From positions 1 to 64,000 of the forward strand of contig NZ_JAMKMS010000021.1 of assembly GCF_023634655.1 (NCBI RefSeq): DNA of 64,000 nt, given 5' to 3'. Numbering within the stretch: the stretch's first letter is position 1; every line of letters starts with the position of its first letter. Of the stretch, positions 36,332 through 44,777 are shown piece after piece. The notes under the pieces were generated by a model that saw only the letters and a program-made list of their open reading frames with translations, was not told the origin of the DNA and searched no databases. The position numbers and the translations under genes were made by a program. This stretch comes from Vibrio methylphosphonaticus (GTDB lineage: Bacteria; Pseudomonadota; Gammaproteobacteria; Enterobacterales; Vibrionaceae).

Positions 36332-37891
36332 ATGAATATTAAATTTTATATTTCCGCATCAATAGCAGTAAGTGTACTTACCGCCTGTGATGGTGGAGGA
36401 AGCAGTGATGGAAGTGCTAATAATAGCCAAAATTTTCCATCCTTGAATACACAGCCGATCTACCAAGGCAATATGGAACAGGCCAAACTTATTACACCGG
36501 AAACATTGGCTGCGACACTCAGCAATACATTACTTTTTAACAGTTCACCGTATACCTCAAATGTCACAACCTATGCTTCTCAGAATTCTGTCGCCCCATT
36601 AAATCAAGAAGAACAAGGACTGAACTGTTTCAGTGGCACCGGCACTACTACGACTCACATTGATACTCTCACTCAGACGGGTTATCAAATTCAACGCTAT
36701 CAGCAATGTGACCTTGATGGCAGTGGTGTAACCTTAAATGGGACATTACAGATCAATGTGTATGAATCTGATATACAGCTCATGCAACCGATAACAATGA
36801 GCACCTCATACGCGAACTTTAAAATTACCCAACCTGATGGTAGTTATACTCAAATTGATGGCACGATCAAAGACTCACATTTAGCTTCTTGCCAGCATAT
36901 TAAAGAAAATAACATCAGTATTAATACGAATACCTCTATCGAATCAATATTAGTTGACGTAAAAAGTTCTGCATATTTCTCAAACTCACATAACATCTTC
37001 TTTACCAATTATACTAACCACTCAGGGAAAATATATTTATCTGATACTGGCTATATAGATATCTCATCGATAAATTTAGAATATTTCCAGCAAGACTCTA
37101 ATCTACCAAGATCGCTTGGGACGCCATTAGTTCTTGCTGGGGGAAGTTTACAATTTAAATCTGTCGATAATACTATGCTGCTCACCGCGCAATATCATAA
37201 GACTGAACCCAGCGCTGATATGCCAGACCAATTTGAAATGACGAGTCATATTGTCCTTAGAAATACCGTCGATGATACCCTCACTTTTGAAAAAACAATT
37301 CCATCTTGGATGCTCAGCAACCCAGTTTTGATTAATTTTAATGACCAGGATAATGACAAAATGTGGGATGGTTATGAAATACTGTTTGGTCTCAACCCTC
37401 TCGTAAATGACAGTGAGGAAGACTTAGATAACGACCAGTTTTCAAACCTTAGTGAATTTCTTGGTTTTTCAGACCCAAACAATGTTGACGATACCCCGAC
37501 CGCCCACATTACACTAACTTGGTGGGACTCCACACATGACCAGATCCAACTAGAAGGTATCATTTCACCCTATTATACAAACTCTCTTGAACCGTTTTCT
37601 GTCACTGTACAGCTCACAACGCCTGCTCATTTATGGCGATGGCAGCCGATAGATGGTATTGACTGCACGCTAAACGATTTAGGAAACGACAGTACAATTC
37701 AATGCCAAGACCTCTCTGCCGAACCTTTAGTGTCATACCTTGACCCGATTAACTCTGGACAAACAGTGACATCAATATTGGGGCATCTTACTTGGCAAGG
37801 GGATAACTCTGGGTTTAACCAACCTAGTCATCTCTCGGTGCAAACTATCGGAAATTCATTTCTGGATTATCATGACACTTTAGTTCAGTAA
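36332..37891 (+). CDS. large lipoprotein with calcium-binding-like Asp repeats
   Basis: ATG 36332 replaces an in-frame TTG at 36299, giving 519 residues. The signal peptide ends in the lipobox LTAC and is followed by DGGGSSDGS. The first 330 residues are beta-rich and unrecognised. At about residues 335-390 there is a run of Asp/Asn-rich repeats (NDQDNDKMWDGYEILFGLNP, then DLDNDQFSNLSEFLGFSDPN), the calcium-binding thrombospondin type 3-like pattern. The C-terminal part is beta-rich and ends without an anchor. It is an exported, probably surface-exposed protein of unknown role. Confidence 0.72.
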   Translation: MNIKFYISASIAVSVLTACDGGGSSDGSANNSQNFPSLNTQPIYQGNMEQAKLITPETLAATLSNTLLFNSSPYTSNVTTYASQNSVAPLNQEEQGLNCFSGTGTTTTHIDTLTQTGYQIQRYQQCDLDGSGVTLNGTLQINVYESDIQLMQPITMSTSYANFKITQPDGSYTQIDGTIKDSHLASCQHIKENNISINTNTSIESILVDVKSSAYFSNSHNIFFTNYTNHSGKIYLSDTGYIDISSINLEYFQQDSNLPRSLGTPLVLAGGSLQFKSVDNTMLLTAQYHKTEPSADMPDQFEMTSHIVLRNTVDDTLTFEKTIPSWMLSNPVLINFNDQDNDKMWDGYEILFGLNPLVNDSEEDLDNDQFSNLSEFLGFSDPNNVDDTPTAHITLTWWDSTHDQIQLEGIISPYYTNSLEPFSVTVQLTTPAHLWRWQPIDGIDCTLNDLGNDSTIQCQDLSAEPLVSYLDPINSGQTVTSILGHLTWQGDNSGFNQPSHLSVQTIGNSFLDYHDTLVQ

Positions 37892-37901
37892 ACATTATGA
37901 T

Positions 37902-37928
37902 TTTGGCCTCGATAACTGTGAGGCCAAA
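37902..37928. terminator. bidirectional terminator
   Basis: TTTGGCCT (37902-37909) pairs with AGGCCAAA (37921-37928) between the convergent lipoprotein and Mpo1-like genes. Confidence 0.7.
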
Positions 37929-37929
37929 T

Positions 37930-38364
37930 TTACTTTTGGCGAAATACCCAGATAGGCCCTATCAGTAAAAACTGAATATCATCAAAAAATGAAGGTTTCT
38001 TTCCTTCAATATGGTGTCCAACAAATTGTAACAACCAAAGTACAACAAAAAGCACAACAGATGAGGTGAGAATCGGAACGCCGAATAGGGTCAAAAAGGA
38101 TATCGTGGCTAAGCATGCTAAAGTAAATAACAACATCTGAAGCAGCACGGATTTAGATAGTCGAGCATAAAATCCCATCACCGGTAACATCACTAACCAT
38201 ACCCAATTAATATTCATTTCCCCTAGGCTCAATGGAGGTAGTGACCAAATGAGCCCAACGATCGATAGATAGATTCCAGGTACCGCCACCTTATGAATTT
38301 TCCGATTCGTGTTATTTTGATGACTTTCCCCATAAGCATCCAACCATTCTTGTAACGATTTCAT
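37930..38364 (-). CDS. Mpo1/DUF962-family membrane protein
   Basis: The 144-residue protein has the DUF962 start SLQEWLDAYGESHQNNTNRKIHKVAVPG. Four hydrophobic segments follow, then the C-terminal LQFVGHHIEGKKPSFFDD motif, which contains the conserved His pair. In yeast the relative Mpo1 is an Fe(II)-dependent dioxygenase acting on 2-hydroxy fatty acids. Length is a little short of the fungal protein but typical for bacteria. It is a single gene on the minus strand. Confidence 0.85.
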   Translation of the reverse strand: MKSLQEWLDAYGESHQNNTNRKIHKVAVPGIYLSIVGLIWSLPPLSLGEMNINWVWLVMLPVMGFYARLSKSVLLQMLLFTLACLATISFLTLFGVPILTSSVVLFVVLWLLQFVGHHIEGKKPSFFDDIQFLLIGPIWVFRQK

Positions 38365-38552
38365 TCTCTTCCTCGTTCACTCTCTTTTGTGGAATTATTA
38401 CTCTAGAACAGAAAGCCAAGCATTGCCTGCTGATCATTACCTATTTGGCGCAAAACGGGAAAAGCGTCGATTTGCGAATACATGGTCAAGAAAAATCGAT
38501 CAAATAGGTTTACAGTGTAAACTCTAACCGCTTACTTTCATCTGGGATTTTC

Positions 38553-39434
38553 ATGTTACTAACCTTTGAAAGGCTTCAATATCTTGTCACCATCACTGAG
38601 CTAGGATCCTTTTCTGCTGCGGCACGACAGTTAGGTGTGAGTGCCTCAGCCGTCAATCAGGCAGTGCAATCCTTGGAATTGGATTTAGGTGTCGTGTTGT
38701 TTGAACGAGTAGCCGGAAAAAGTCCTTCACTAAGTGATGAAGGAAGAGCACTGTACTTTCAAGCGCTTGATATAATGCCTCGCCATACTGCCATTGAACA
38801 AAAAGCACGCTCGCTACAACGAGGAGAAGAAACTCAACTTACTATCGCGACCCACAGCATGACGTTATATCCCCGTTTCGTCGATATCATCGCTCAGATG
38901 CTGCAACGGTTTCCTGATGTTGACTTGAATCTTATTGATGCTGAAACCCAAGGTTTGGCGCTAAACTCAGAAAGCTTCGGCGCGGATATTATGATCGCCC
39001 CGGCACAACTTCATCCCATACGAGGAACAGACCACGCGGTCATCGACTCGATCCAATGGTGCTTTATCGTGTCCCCTACGCACCCACTCGCGGCACTCAA
39101 GGGGGAAATTACACAACAAGATTTGGAACACTACCCTCAGCTTCTCACTGACGAAGGTCAAATTGCCACGACGGAACTGGTCGAGTCTTTACGATTCAGT
39201 CCCAAACTCATTCGCTATCAAAGCAGCTATCAATTGCATGACTTACTCACTCTCGGTGTTGGCTTCAGTTTATATCCAGAACAGTTAGCCAAGCCTTACC
39301 TAGACCTTGGTCTAGTTAAAAAACTTGATGTAGGTCGTTATGATAATGCGATGGTTTGGCCGGTGGAGATGACTTGGCGAAGTGGCTTAGGCCAAGCGGG
39401 AAGCTGGTTCATTGAAGCAATACTGGAACGATAG
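38553..39434 (+). CDS. LysR family transcriptional regulator
   Basis: The 293-residue regulator has the LysR winged helix (LGSFSAAARQLGVSASAVNQAVQSLE) and a C-terminal effector domain (TQLTIATHSMTLYPRFVDI...). An isochorismatase-type hydrolase gene starts 8 bp downstream, so the two form one transcript. The hydrolase is a probable target. No divergent gene is close. Confidence 0.92.
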   Translation: MLLTFERLQYLVTITELGSFSAAARQLGVSASAVNQAVQSLELDLGVVLFERVAGKSPSLSDEGRALYFQALDIMPRHTAIEQKARSLQRGEETQLTIATHSMTLYPRFVDIIAQMLQRFPDVDLNLIDAETQGLALNSESFGADIMIAPAQLHPIRGTDHAVIDSIQWCFIVSPTHPLAALKGEITQQDLEHYPQLLTDEGQIATTELVESLRFSPKLIRYQSSYQLHDLLTLGVGFSLYPEQLAKPYLDLGLVKKLDVGRYDNAMVWPVEMTWRSGLGQAGSWFIEAILER

Positions 39435-39442
39435 AATATAGA

Positions 39443-39991
39443 ATGGAGGCAACTTTGTTAGAGAAAAACGATACCCAATTAATGATTGTCGATGTGCAAG
39501 GCAAGCTTGCTCAAATCATGCATGACAGGGATGCATTGTTTGGTCACTTACATACCATGACTAAAGCTGCTCTGCTTATGGACTTACCCATTGTGTGGGT
39601 AGAACAAATCCCTGAAAAATTAGGCAAAACAATCAACGAGATAAGCGATGAACTGCCAGATAGAAAAGCCATCGCAAAAACCAGCTTTAGTGCCTGGAAA
39701 GAGGCCGCCGTTCGCCGTGCTGTCGACCCGGATAAAAAACATATACTACTGGTCGGTATTGAGGCACATATTTGTGTTTACCAAACCGCAATAGACTTAC
39801 TCTCTCAAGGTTTTCACGTTCATTTGGTCACCGATGCTATCTCTTCACGCACACCAGAAAATAAGGCATTGGCGATTCAACGCTTAACACACGCCGGCGC
39901 TACGTTAACCTCGACTGAAATGGCTCTTTTTGAACTGCAAAAGACAGCGGAAGGCGACCAATTCAGGGCATTACTCAAGATCATTAAGTAA
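39443..39991 (+). CDS. isochorismatase-family cysteine hydrolase
   Basis: The 182-residue protein has the isochorismatase fold: LMIVDVQGKL supplies catalytic Asp, Lys is in ...RKAIAKTSFSAW, and GIEAHICVYQTAIDLL holds the nucleophile Cys. It resembles YcaC-type hydrolases of small amides or carbamoyl compounds rather than siderophore enzymes. ATG 39443 has a poor ribosome-binding site; TTG 39455 with GGAGG before it is a credible alternative. It ends 21 bp inside the convergent PdxR-type gene. Confidence 0.88.
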   Translation: MEATLLEKNDTQLMIVDVQGKLAQIMHDRDALFGHLHTMTKAALLMDLPIVWVEQIPEKLGKTINEISDELPDRKAIAKTSFSAWKEAAVRRAVDPDKKHILLVGIEAHICVYQTAIDLLSQGFHVHLVTDAISSRTPENKALAIQRLTHAGATLTSTEMALFELQKTAEGDQFRALLKIIK

Positions 39992-41431
39992 CTGATAATA
40001 AAGAATCGATAGCTGGTTAATACTTGGAGCAATGTCATCAATAGCGGCATTGCCAAACCCAAGCACGATCGCACCATTACGCCCCTCGCATTGCGGTATG
40101 TCTTTATCCTGTTCAGGCCGGTAAAAACGCATTGGTCGCACTACTACACCCCGTTGCTCCGCTTGATTGGCAAACAACACCTCATCCACCTTTGAACGCC
40201 ACTCTACGGTAATGTGTAAGCCAGCACCTTGGGATACCACTACCCAATCGCCAGAAAATCGTTGCTTAATTTTTGTTTTTATTACCTGAAATTTCGCTTC
40301 ATAGATACGACGCATCTTACGAATGTGCCTAACCAATCCTCCTTCGGATATAAAATCAGCGAGAGCAGCTTGAGTCTGCGACGGCGTATCACCAGACAAG
40401 GCATCTTTAACCTCTAAGCACCTTGCTACTAAATGCTTTGGGACCACCATGTAGCCCAATCGAAGTGCGTTAAACATCACCTTACTCGTCGATCCGATAT
40501 AGATTACTTGATCGGCGGAACTTGCATGCGCCGCCAAACCTTGCATACTTCGAAAAGGCCGACTGTCAAACTGAAACTCACTGTCGTAATCGTCCTCTAT
40601 GATCCATCGCTTACCACGTTTCGCCCACTCTATAAGCTGCAACCTTTGATCCGTATTGAGCGAGCACCCCATCGGATATTGGTTGCTAGGCGTTAAATAA
40701 ACCCCTGATGCTGAGCTAGACAGCACAGCATCCACATCAAGACCAGATACCGACGACACGGTTACATAGTCATAGTTGATGTTAAAGAGATCCAGCACTT
40801 TAACCACTTGTTTATAACCAGGGGATTCAACCAAAAACGGCCTTGTCGTACTCGCTGATTGTGTCACCAATAACGCGATGGCAATGGATTGTTGAGCACC
40901 TGATGTGACGATGACTTGGTCGGCACAACACTCAACCGAACGACTACTGGTTAAGTAAGCCGCCAGTGCTTCTCTTAACGCGATCAAGCCTTGTAAATCT
41001 TGGGTTCCTAAAAGCGAAGAACGCCCAACATGACGCTGCAAGTATCGGTTCCATTGTTTGGTTGGGAACTGTGAAAAATCAGCGACACCGGGTGCAAACA
41101 AACCGTTATTTGGTGAATTATTAGTGCCTTGACTCGCTGGTGATTTCGACCCGATTGTGGTTAGAAACTTATCAGGAGGCGTCACCGCAACAAAAAAACC
41201 AGATTTGGCTTTAGAAACCAAGTAGCCTTCTGCCAATAGTTGATCATAAGTATGTATGACGGTATTTCGACTCACATTTAATTCCAAAGCCAACGCGCGT
41301 GTTGAAGGTAGCCTTGCTCCCGCTAGCCATGAACCACAAAGAATTCTCTCTCTAATCTGCTCAAATAACGCTTGTTGAAGTGTCTTCCCTTCATTCACTA
41401 AAACGAGGTTTGCCGTATCAATGTCAGCCAT
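39971..41431 (-). CDS. MocR/PdxR-type regulator (GntR DNA-binding + aminotransferase fusion)
   Basis: ATG 41431 is preferred over an in-frame TTG at 41455, giving 486 residues. A GntR winged helix (LPSTRALALELNVSRNTVIHTY) covers residues 10-75. A class I aminotransferase-like domain follows with IIEDDYDSEF (PLP-ring Asp) and YIGSTSKVMF (Schiff-base Lys). MocR proteins use PLP as effector rather than catalyst. It is divergent from a PNPOx-like flavoprotein gene with a perfect inverted repeat between. It is probably a PLP-sensing regulator of that gene. Confidence 0.93.
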   Translation of the reverse strand: MADIDTANLVLVNEGKTLQQALFEQIRERILCGSWLAGARLPSTRALALELNVSRNTVIHTYDQLLAEGYLVSKAKSGFFVAVTPPDKFLTTIGSKSPASQGTNNSPNNGLFAPGVADFSQFPTKQWNRYLQRHVGRSSLLGTQDLQGLIALREALAAYLTSSRSVECCADQVIVTSGAQQSIAIALLVTQSASTTRPFLVESPGYKQVVKVLDLFNINYDYVTVSSVSGLDVDAVLSSSASGVYLTPSNQYPMGCSLNTDQRLQLIEWAKRGKRWIIEDDYDSEFQFDSRPFRSMQGLAAHASSADQVIYIGSTSKVMFNALRLGYMVVPKHLVARCLEVKDALSGDTPSQTQAALADFISEGGLVRHIRKMRRIYEAKFQVIKTKIKQRFSGDWVVVSQGAGLHITVEWRSKVDEVLFANQAEQRGVVVRPMRFYRPEQDKDIPQCEGRNGAIVLGFGNAAIDDIAPSINQLSILYYQLLNDLE

Positions 41432-41456
41432 TTTGGATCCACATTTATCTACCAAT

Positions 41457-41476
41457 TGGCACTCTTAATGGTGCCA
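41457..41476. promoter_or_regulatory. candidate MocR operator
   Basis: TGGCAC-N8-GTGCCA is a perfect 6-bp inverted repeat in the 93-bp gap between the divergent regulator and flavoprotein genes. CCAATTGG (41452-41459) and TGGATCCA (41434-41441) are further palindromes nearby. Confidence 0.5.
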
Positions 41477-41524
41477 GATATTTACTACTTTAACGGTATC
41501 ACATTGAATAGGGAGCGAAACAGC

Positions 41525-42193
41525 ATGTTGTCACAAACTAAACGTACCGAAATAAAAAAGGGCAGCCACAAAGCCGTAATTGAGCAACAAGCACTGCACG
41601 ATATCATTGATGAGTCCTTGATTGCCCATGTTGCTATCACAAATGAGCAGGGGCCTGTTGTGATTCCTATGTTGGCATGGCGATTAGACAATCATGTGTA
41701 CATTCATGGTGCAAAAAATAGTCGACTATTGCGTTCATTAAAATCCGGGCAAGCAACCTGTTTAACCTTTACGCTTTTTGATGGTTGGGTATTAGCCCGC
41801 TCCGCTTTTCATCACAGCGCTCACTATCGCAGCGCTATGGTTTTTGGTCGTTTCACGGCCATTGATGACATCAATGAAAAAGATAGAATCTTAAATCACT
41901 TTATCGAACATATTGCCCCTGGCAGAACCCAAGAGGTAAGGTTGAGTAATAAAAAAGAGTTGGCTGCCACGGATTTACTCGCCATTGAATTGAGTGAAGC
42001 CTCAGTGAAAATTGGGCGTCACGGGGTAAATGATGATGACGCGGATATGAGTATTAAAGCATGGGCAGGTATTTTGCCCTACCGAACCATCGTTGGCCCG
42101 CTTGAAGCGTGTGTAGGACTAGATCCTGAGATAGAAGAACCCGATTATCATCACGCCTACCCTAACCGTTGGTATGACGAATCCAATCAATGA
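41525..42193 (+). CDS. pyridoxamine 5'-phosphate oxidase-related flavoprotein (NimA-like)
   Basis: ATG 41525 has GGGAG nine nucleotides upstream; longer frames open at 41456 and 41468 without one. The 222-residue protein has the split-barrel FMN-binding pattern of the Pyridox_ox_2 group: HVAITNEQGPVVIPMLAW, VYIHGAKNSRLLRSLKSG, and YRSAMVFGRFTAIDD. Such proteins bind FMN or heme and act on small compounds. The divergent MocR-type regulator, which usually senses PLP, suggests a link to vitamin B6 metabolism. The true reaction is not determinable. Confidence 0.85.
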   Translation: MLSQTKRTEIKKGSHKAVIEQQALHDIIDESLIAHVAITNEQGPVVIPMLAWRLDNHVYIHGAKNSRLLRSLKSGQATCLTFTLFDGWVLARSAFHHSAHYRSAMVFGRFTAIDDINEKDRILNHFIEHIAPGRTQEVRLSNKKELAATDLLAIELSEASVKIGRHGVNDDDADMSIKAWAGILPYRTIVGPLEACVGLDPEIEEPDYHHAYPNRWYDESNQ

Positions 42194-42210
42194 ACATACC
42201 TATGTCTTGC

Positions 42211-42299
42211 TGCAGGTTGACTGGCCAGTAAACACCTGCATCTCGTACTCTTGAAATAAACCCGTCTTTTCATGTGAGTTGGTCAATCCCTACCAACTC
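42211..42299. other. two stem-loops downstream of the flavoprotein gene
   Basis: TGCAGGT (42211-42217) pairs with ACCTGCA (42234-42240), enclosing the palindrome ACTGGCCAGT. GAGTTGGT (42276-42283) pairs with ACCAACTC (42292-42299). These may end the flavoprotein transcript and the leftward 55-residue gene respectively. Neither has a T run. Confidence 0.5.
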
Positions 42300-42364
42300 C
42301 ATCGTTAACCTTCGATTCAGTGCTAAGTTTGTCTACTTGCCACTCTAATGTGGCACTCATGACA

Positions 42365-42532
42365 TTAATCACCGATGACACGGAAAAAAGCAATGACCGT
42401 CGCGCAGGCTAAAATCAGCAAAAAGACTATCAATTCAAACCACCACTCTTTGTCATCCCAGCCCAGCATTTCTATATCTGCATCGTCAATTTCAAACATA
42501 AGATCTTCGTAACCGTCATCCAACTTACACAT
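42365..42532 (-). CDS. 55-residue single-span membrane protein
   Basis: The frame starts at ATG 42532 and has an excellent ribosome-binding site (GAGGAGACGCAT before the ATG). The N-terminal 32 residues are acidic (DDGYEDLMFEIDDADIEMLG), followed by DDKEWW. Residues 34-50 form one transmembrane helix (FELIVFLLILACATVIAFF), and the last residues are RVIGD. The stop is TAA. There is no family I recognise. It lies in an otherwise empty 635-bp gap. The SD, helix and charge pattern argue that it is real. Topology would put the acidic end outside or inside depending on charge bias. Confidence 0.65.
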   Translation of the reverse strand: MCKLDDGYEDLMFEIDDADIEMLGWDDKEWWFELIVFLLILACATVIAFFRVIGD

Positions 42533-42828
42533 ATGCGTCTCCTCGCGTTATGGTTCATTGAATGCTAACTCAGCCTTTTCGTTCAGAATATCAAGCATTT
42601 TTAAAGTAGCGTTCAGATTAACTAAACAACTATTCTATTTGGCGAACTTTTATCAGACTAAGCCCAACAAGATGTCGTCTATTTGTCGTTGAAGTTGCGT
42701 AAATATGCGGTCTACCGCCAATTGTTACACTTAGTTGCAAGCAAATTCGACAACTATTGATATAACACATGAGATAATCTCTAAGAGGCGCGTTACCGTT
42801 TTCTTATCATCATTTACAAGGGGTTGGT
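42533..42828. other. intergenic region before acyltransferase gene
   Basis: I see no gene and no clear palindrome. It probably contains divergent promoters for the small membrane protein and the acyltransferase. Confidence 0.35.
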
Positions 42829-43887
42829 GTGTCGAATAATAAGATCGTGAGTAGCTTTGAACTGGCCAGAATTGTTGCGCTAATCGCGATTATCTCTATA
42901 CATTGTCAGCTATTTTTAACCCACGGGTTCGTTAGTGATGAGCCATGGTTCAATTATGTCACTAACCAAGCGGCTCGCTTCGCTGTTCCTCTATTTTTTA
43001 TCATTGCTGGCTATCTGATACAGCCAAAACTCAATGATAATCCCTATAGTACAGCGCGAAGTTACAGTTATCCTATTATGATAATTTGGGTAGTGTGGAG
43101 TGTGGTCTACTTGCTCACTCCCTTTAACCTCGCGGTTGTCAGTGAGCTTGGTTACCTTGCCGAACGTCAGCAATACTGGAACTACCTACTGCTAAATCCA
43201 CTAAACTCACTGTTCGAAGGTGGGCTAGTGCACTTGTGGTTTTTACCTTCATTATGTTTGGCTGTTTTGATGATCGCATGGTTTGTTGACAACCACTGCC
43301 GAACCTTGCTTATCCCGTTTGCTGCCATCATTTATACCTACGGCCTTATTGCAGGTAGCTATCAGGTAATCACTCACGACGAAACTGCTATTTTTACTCG
43401 AAATGGTCCTTTTATTAGCTTCCTAATGGTTTCCATTGGGTTTGAAATTCGCCGTCGGCGCTGGACGTTATCGGCCTCGAAAGCGATATTGTTGGCAGCT
43501 TTAGGAATCGCTCTACACTATTCTGAAGCCTTGTATTTGCATCAATTAGGGCATGAATTTAATAGTAACGACTTTTTGATTGGGACGGTATTTTGGGCAA
43601 CAGGAATCTTTTTATGGCTACAAAGTAAGCCACAACTCGGCAATTACCCTATCGTCCATAAGTTAGCAAAACTGGTGCTTCCTATGTATGTCGTGCATTT
43701 GCTTATTATCATTGGCTTAAATAACCTGGCGGGGATACTAGGCGTAGAATTTTTCTCTCGAGATGCATTGGTGTTCATTGGTACGCTTATTCTCACTCCA
43801 GCTATCGCTATTTTGCTAGAAAAGACGCCTTTGTCGACAGCATCGTTTAGAAAGCTTAAACCGCCTTCCTCTCAGCAGCTTGAATAG
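42829..43887 (+). CDS. acyltransferase-3 family membrane protein
   Basis: The start is GTG 42829 with AAGGGG upstream. The 352-residue protein has about ten transmembrane helices. The conserved N-terminal FELARIVALIAIISIHCQLF segment holds the catalytic-type His, with RFAVPLFFIIAGYLI next. FEIRRRRW is a loop marker, and KLVLPMYVVHLLIIIG is the last conserved part. Such enzymes O-acylate glycans at the inner membrane. The acceptor is not indicated, since neighbours are unrelated. Confidence 0.85.
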   Translation: MSNNKIVSSFELARIVALIAIISIHCQLFLTHGFVSDEPWFNYVTNQAARFAVPLFFIIAGYLIQPKLNDNPYSTARSYSYPIMIIWVVWSVVYLLTPFNLAVVSELGYLAERQQYWNYLLLNPLNSLFEGGLVHLWFLPSLCLAVLMIAWFVDNHCRTLLIPFAAIIYTYGLIAGSYQVITHDETAIFTRNGPFISFLMVSIGFEIRRRRWTLSASKAILLAALGIALHYSEALYLHQLGHEFNSNDFLIGTVFWATGIFLWLQSKPQLGNYPIVHKLAKLVLPMYVVHLLIIIGLNNLAGILGVEFFSRDALVFIGTLILTPAIAILLEKTPLSTASFRKLKPPSSQQLE

Positions 43888-43939
43888 ACCCTCAATAACT
43901 GTTAGAAAGTGACCAAACTTCCTGTTTGGTCACTTTATT

Positions 43940-44665
43940 ATGATTCAGTCTCCATCTCTAGAACACATTCTTAACTCTCGACGTTCAGTGCGCAAATACG
44001 ACACCGAAGCTCAGTTTGACCATAACGCGGTTAACAAAGCGCTAGAACTTGCAACACTCAGCCCAAACAGCAGTAATATGCAAATGTGGGCATTCCATCG
44101 CGTAATAAGTGAAGACAAACGACAAAAATTGGCTGAAATCTGTATGGGACAGAATGCTGCAAAAACGGCAAATGAACTGGTTGTCGTCACCGTAACACCA
44201 AACATTTGGCAACAGCGCGCTCATATGAATGCGGAAAAAGTTCGCGCCGCGTTTGCTGGGCGCGAAGATACCACCACCAAACGCGCGCTTAAGTACTATG
44301 ACTCGCTCATTCCCACACTATACAACAACGACAAAATCGGGCTTCGAGGCATTGCACGCAAACTGTTTAGTTTTTGGATTGGCCGTAACAAACCCATGGT
44401 TAGAGAGGTAAGTAAGGAAGATGTACGTGTTTGTTTGCACAAAAGTGCTGCATTGGCGGCAATGACTTTTATGCTATCCATGCGCGAACAAGGTTATGAC
44501 ACCTGCCCTATGGAAGGCTTTGATTCACTTCGCGCCAAACAATTACTAGCAATAGATGCACGACATGAAATCACGATGATCATTAGCTGTGGTGTGCGTG
44601 CTGATGACGGCATATATGGTGAGCGCCACCGAGTGCCCCTGTCTGAGGTGGTGTTTAAGCATTGA
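43940..44665 (+). CDS. nitroreductase family flavoprotein
   Basis: The 241-residue protein has NfsB-type FMN-binding features: LNSRRSVRKYD at the N-terminus, LATLSPNSSNMQMWAFHRV, NAAKTANELVVVTVTP, and CPMEGFDSLRAKQLL in the C-terminal half. A basic insertion with HKSA AALAAM is present. It is predicted to reduce nitro or quinone compounds with NAD(P)H. It is a single gene 52 bp after the acyltransferase gene, possibly co-transcribed. Confidence 0.88.
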   Translation: MIQSPSLEHILNSRRSVRKYDTEAQFDHNAVNKALELATLSPNSSNMQMWAFHRVISEDKRQKLAEICMGQNAAKTANELVVVTVTPNIWQQRAHMNAEKVRAAFAGREDTTTKRALKYYDSLIPTLYNNDKIGLRGIARKLFSFWIGRNKPMVREVSKEDVRVCLHKSAALAAMTFMLSMREQGYDTCPMEGFDSLRAKQLLAIDARHEITMIISCGVRADDGIYGERHRVPLSEVVFKH

Positions 44666-44738
44666 TGATCGTTCATCGCTGTCGGTCTGACGGTGCTGAT
44701 AACGCACTTCGTCTCCATACCAACCATGCGTAAGCGTC

Positions 44739-44765
44739 AATCAGGCGGCATCATAACGCCTGATT
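44739..44765. terminator. hairpin between convergent genes
   Basis: AATCAGGCG (44739-44747) pairs with CGCCTGATT (44757-44765) between the nitroreductase and DUF3080 genes. Confidence 0.65.
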
Positions 44766-44777
44766 CGCCTCATACCT

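Noticed and set aside
42829-44665. Acyltransferase and nitroreductase as a functional operon
   Set aside because: They are adjacent on one strand, but nothing in their functions links them, and the 52-bp gap may hold a promoter.
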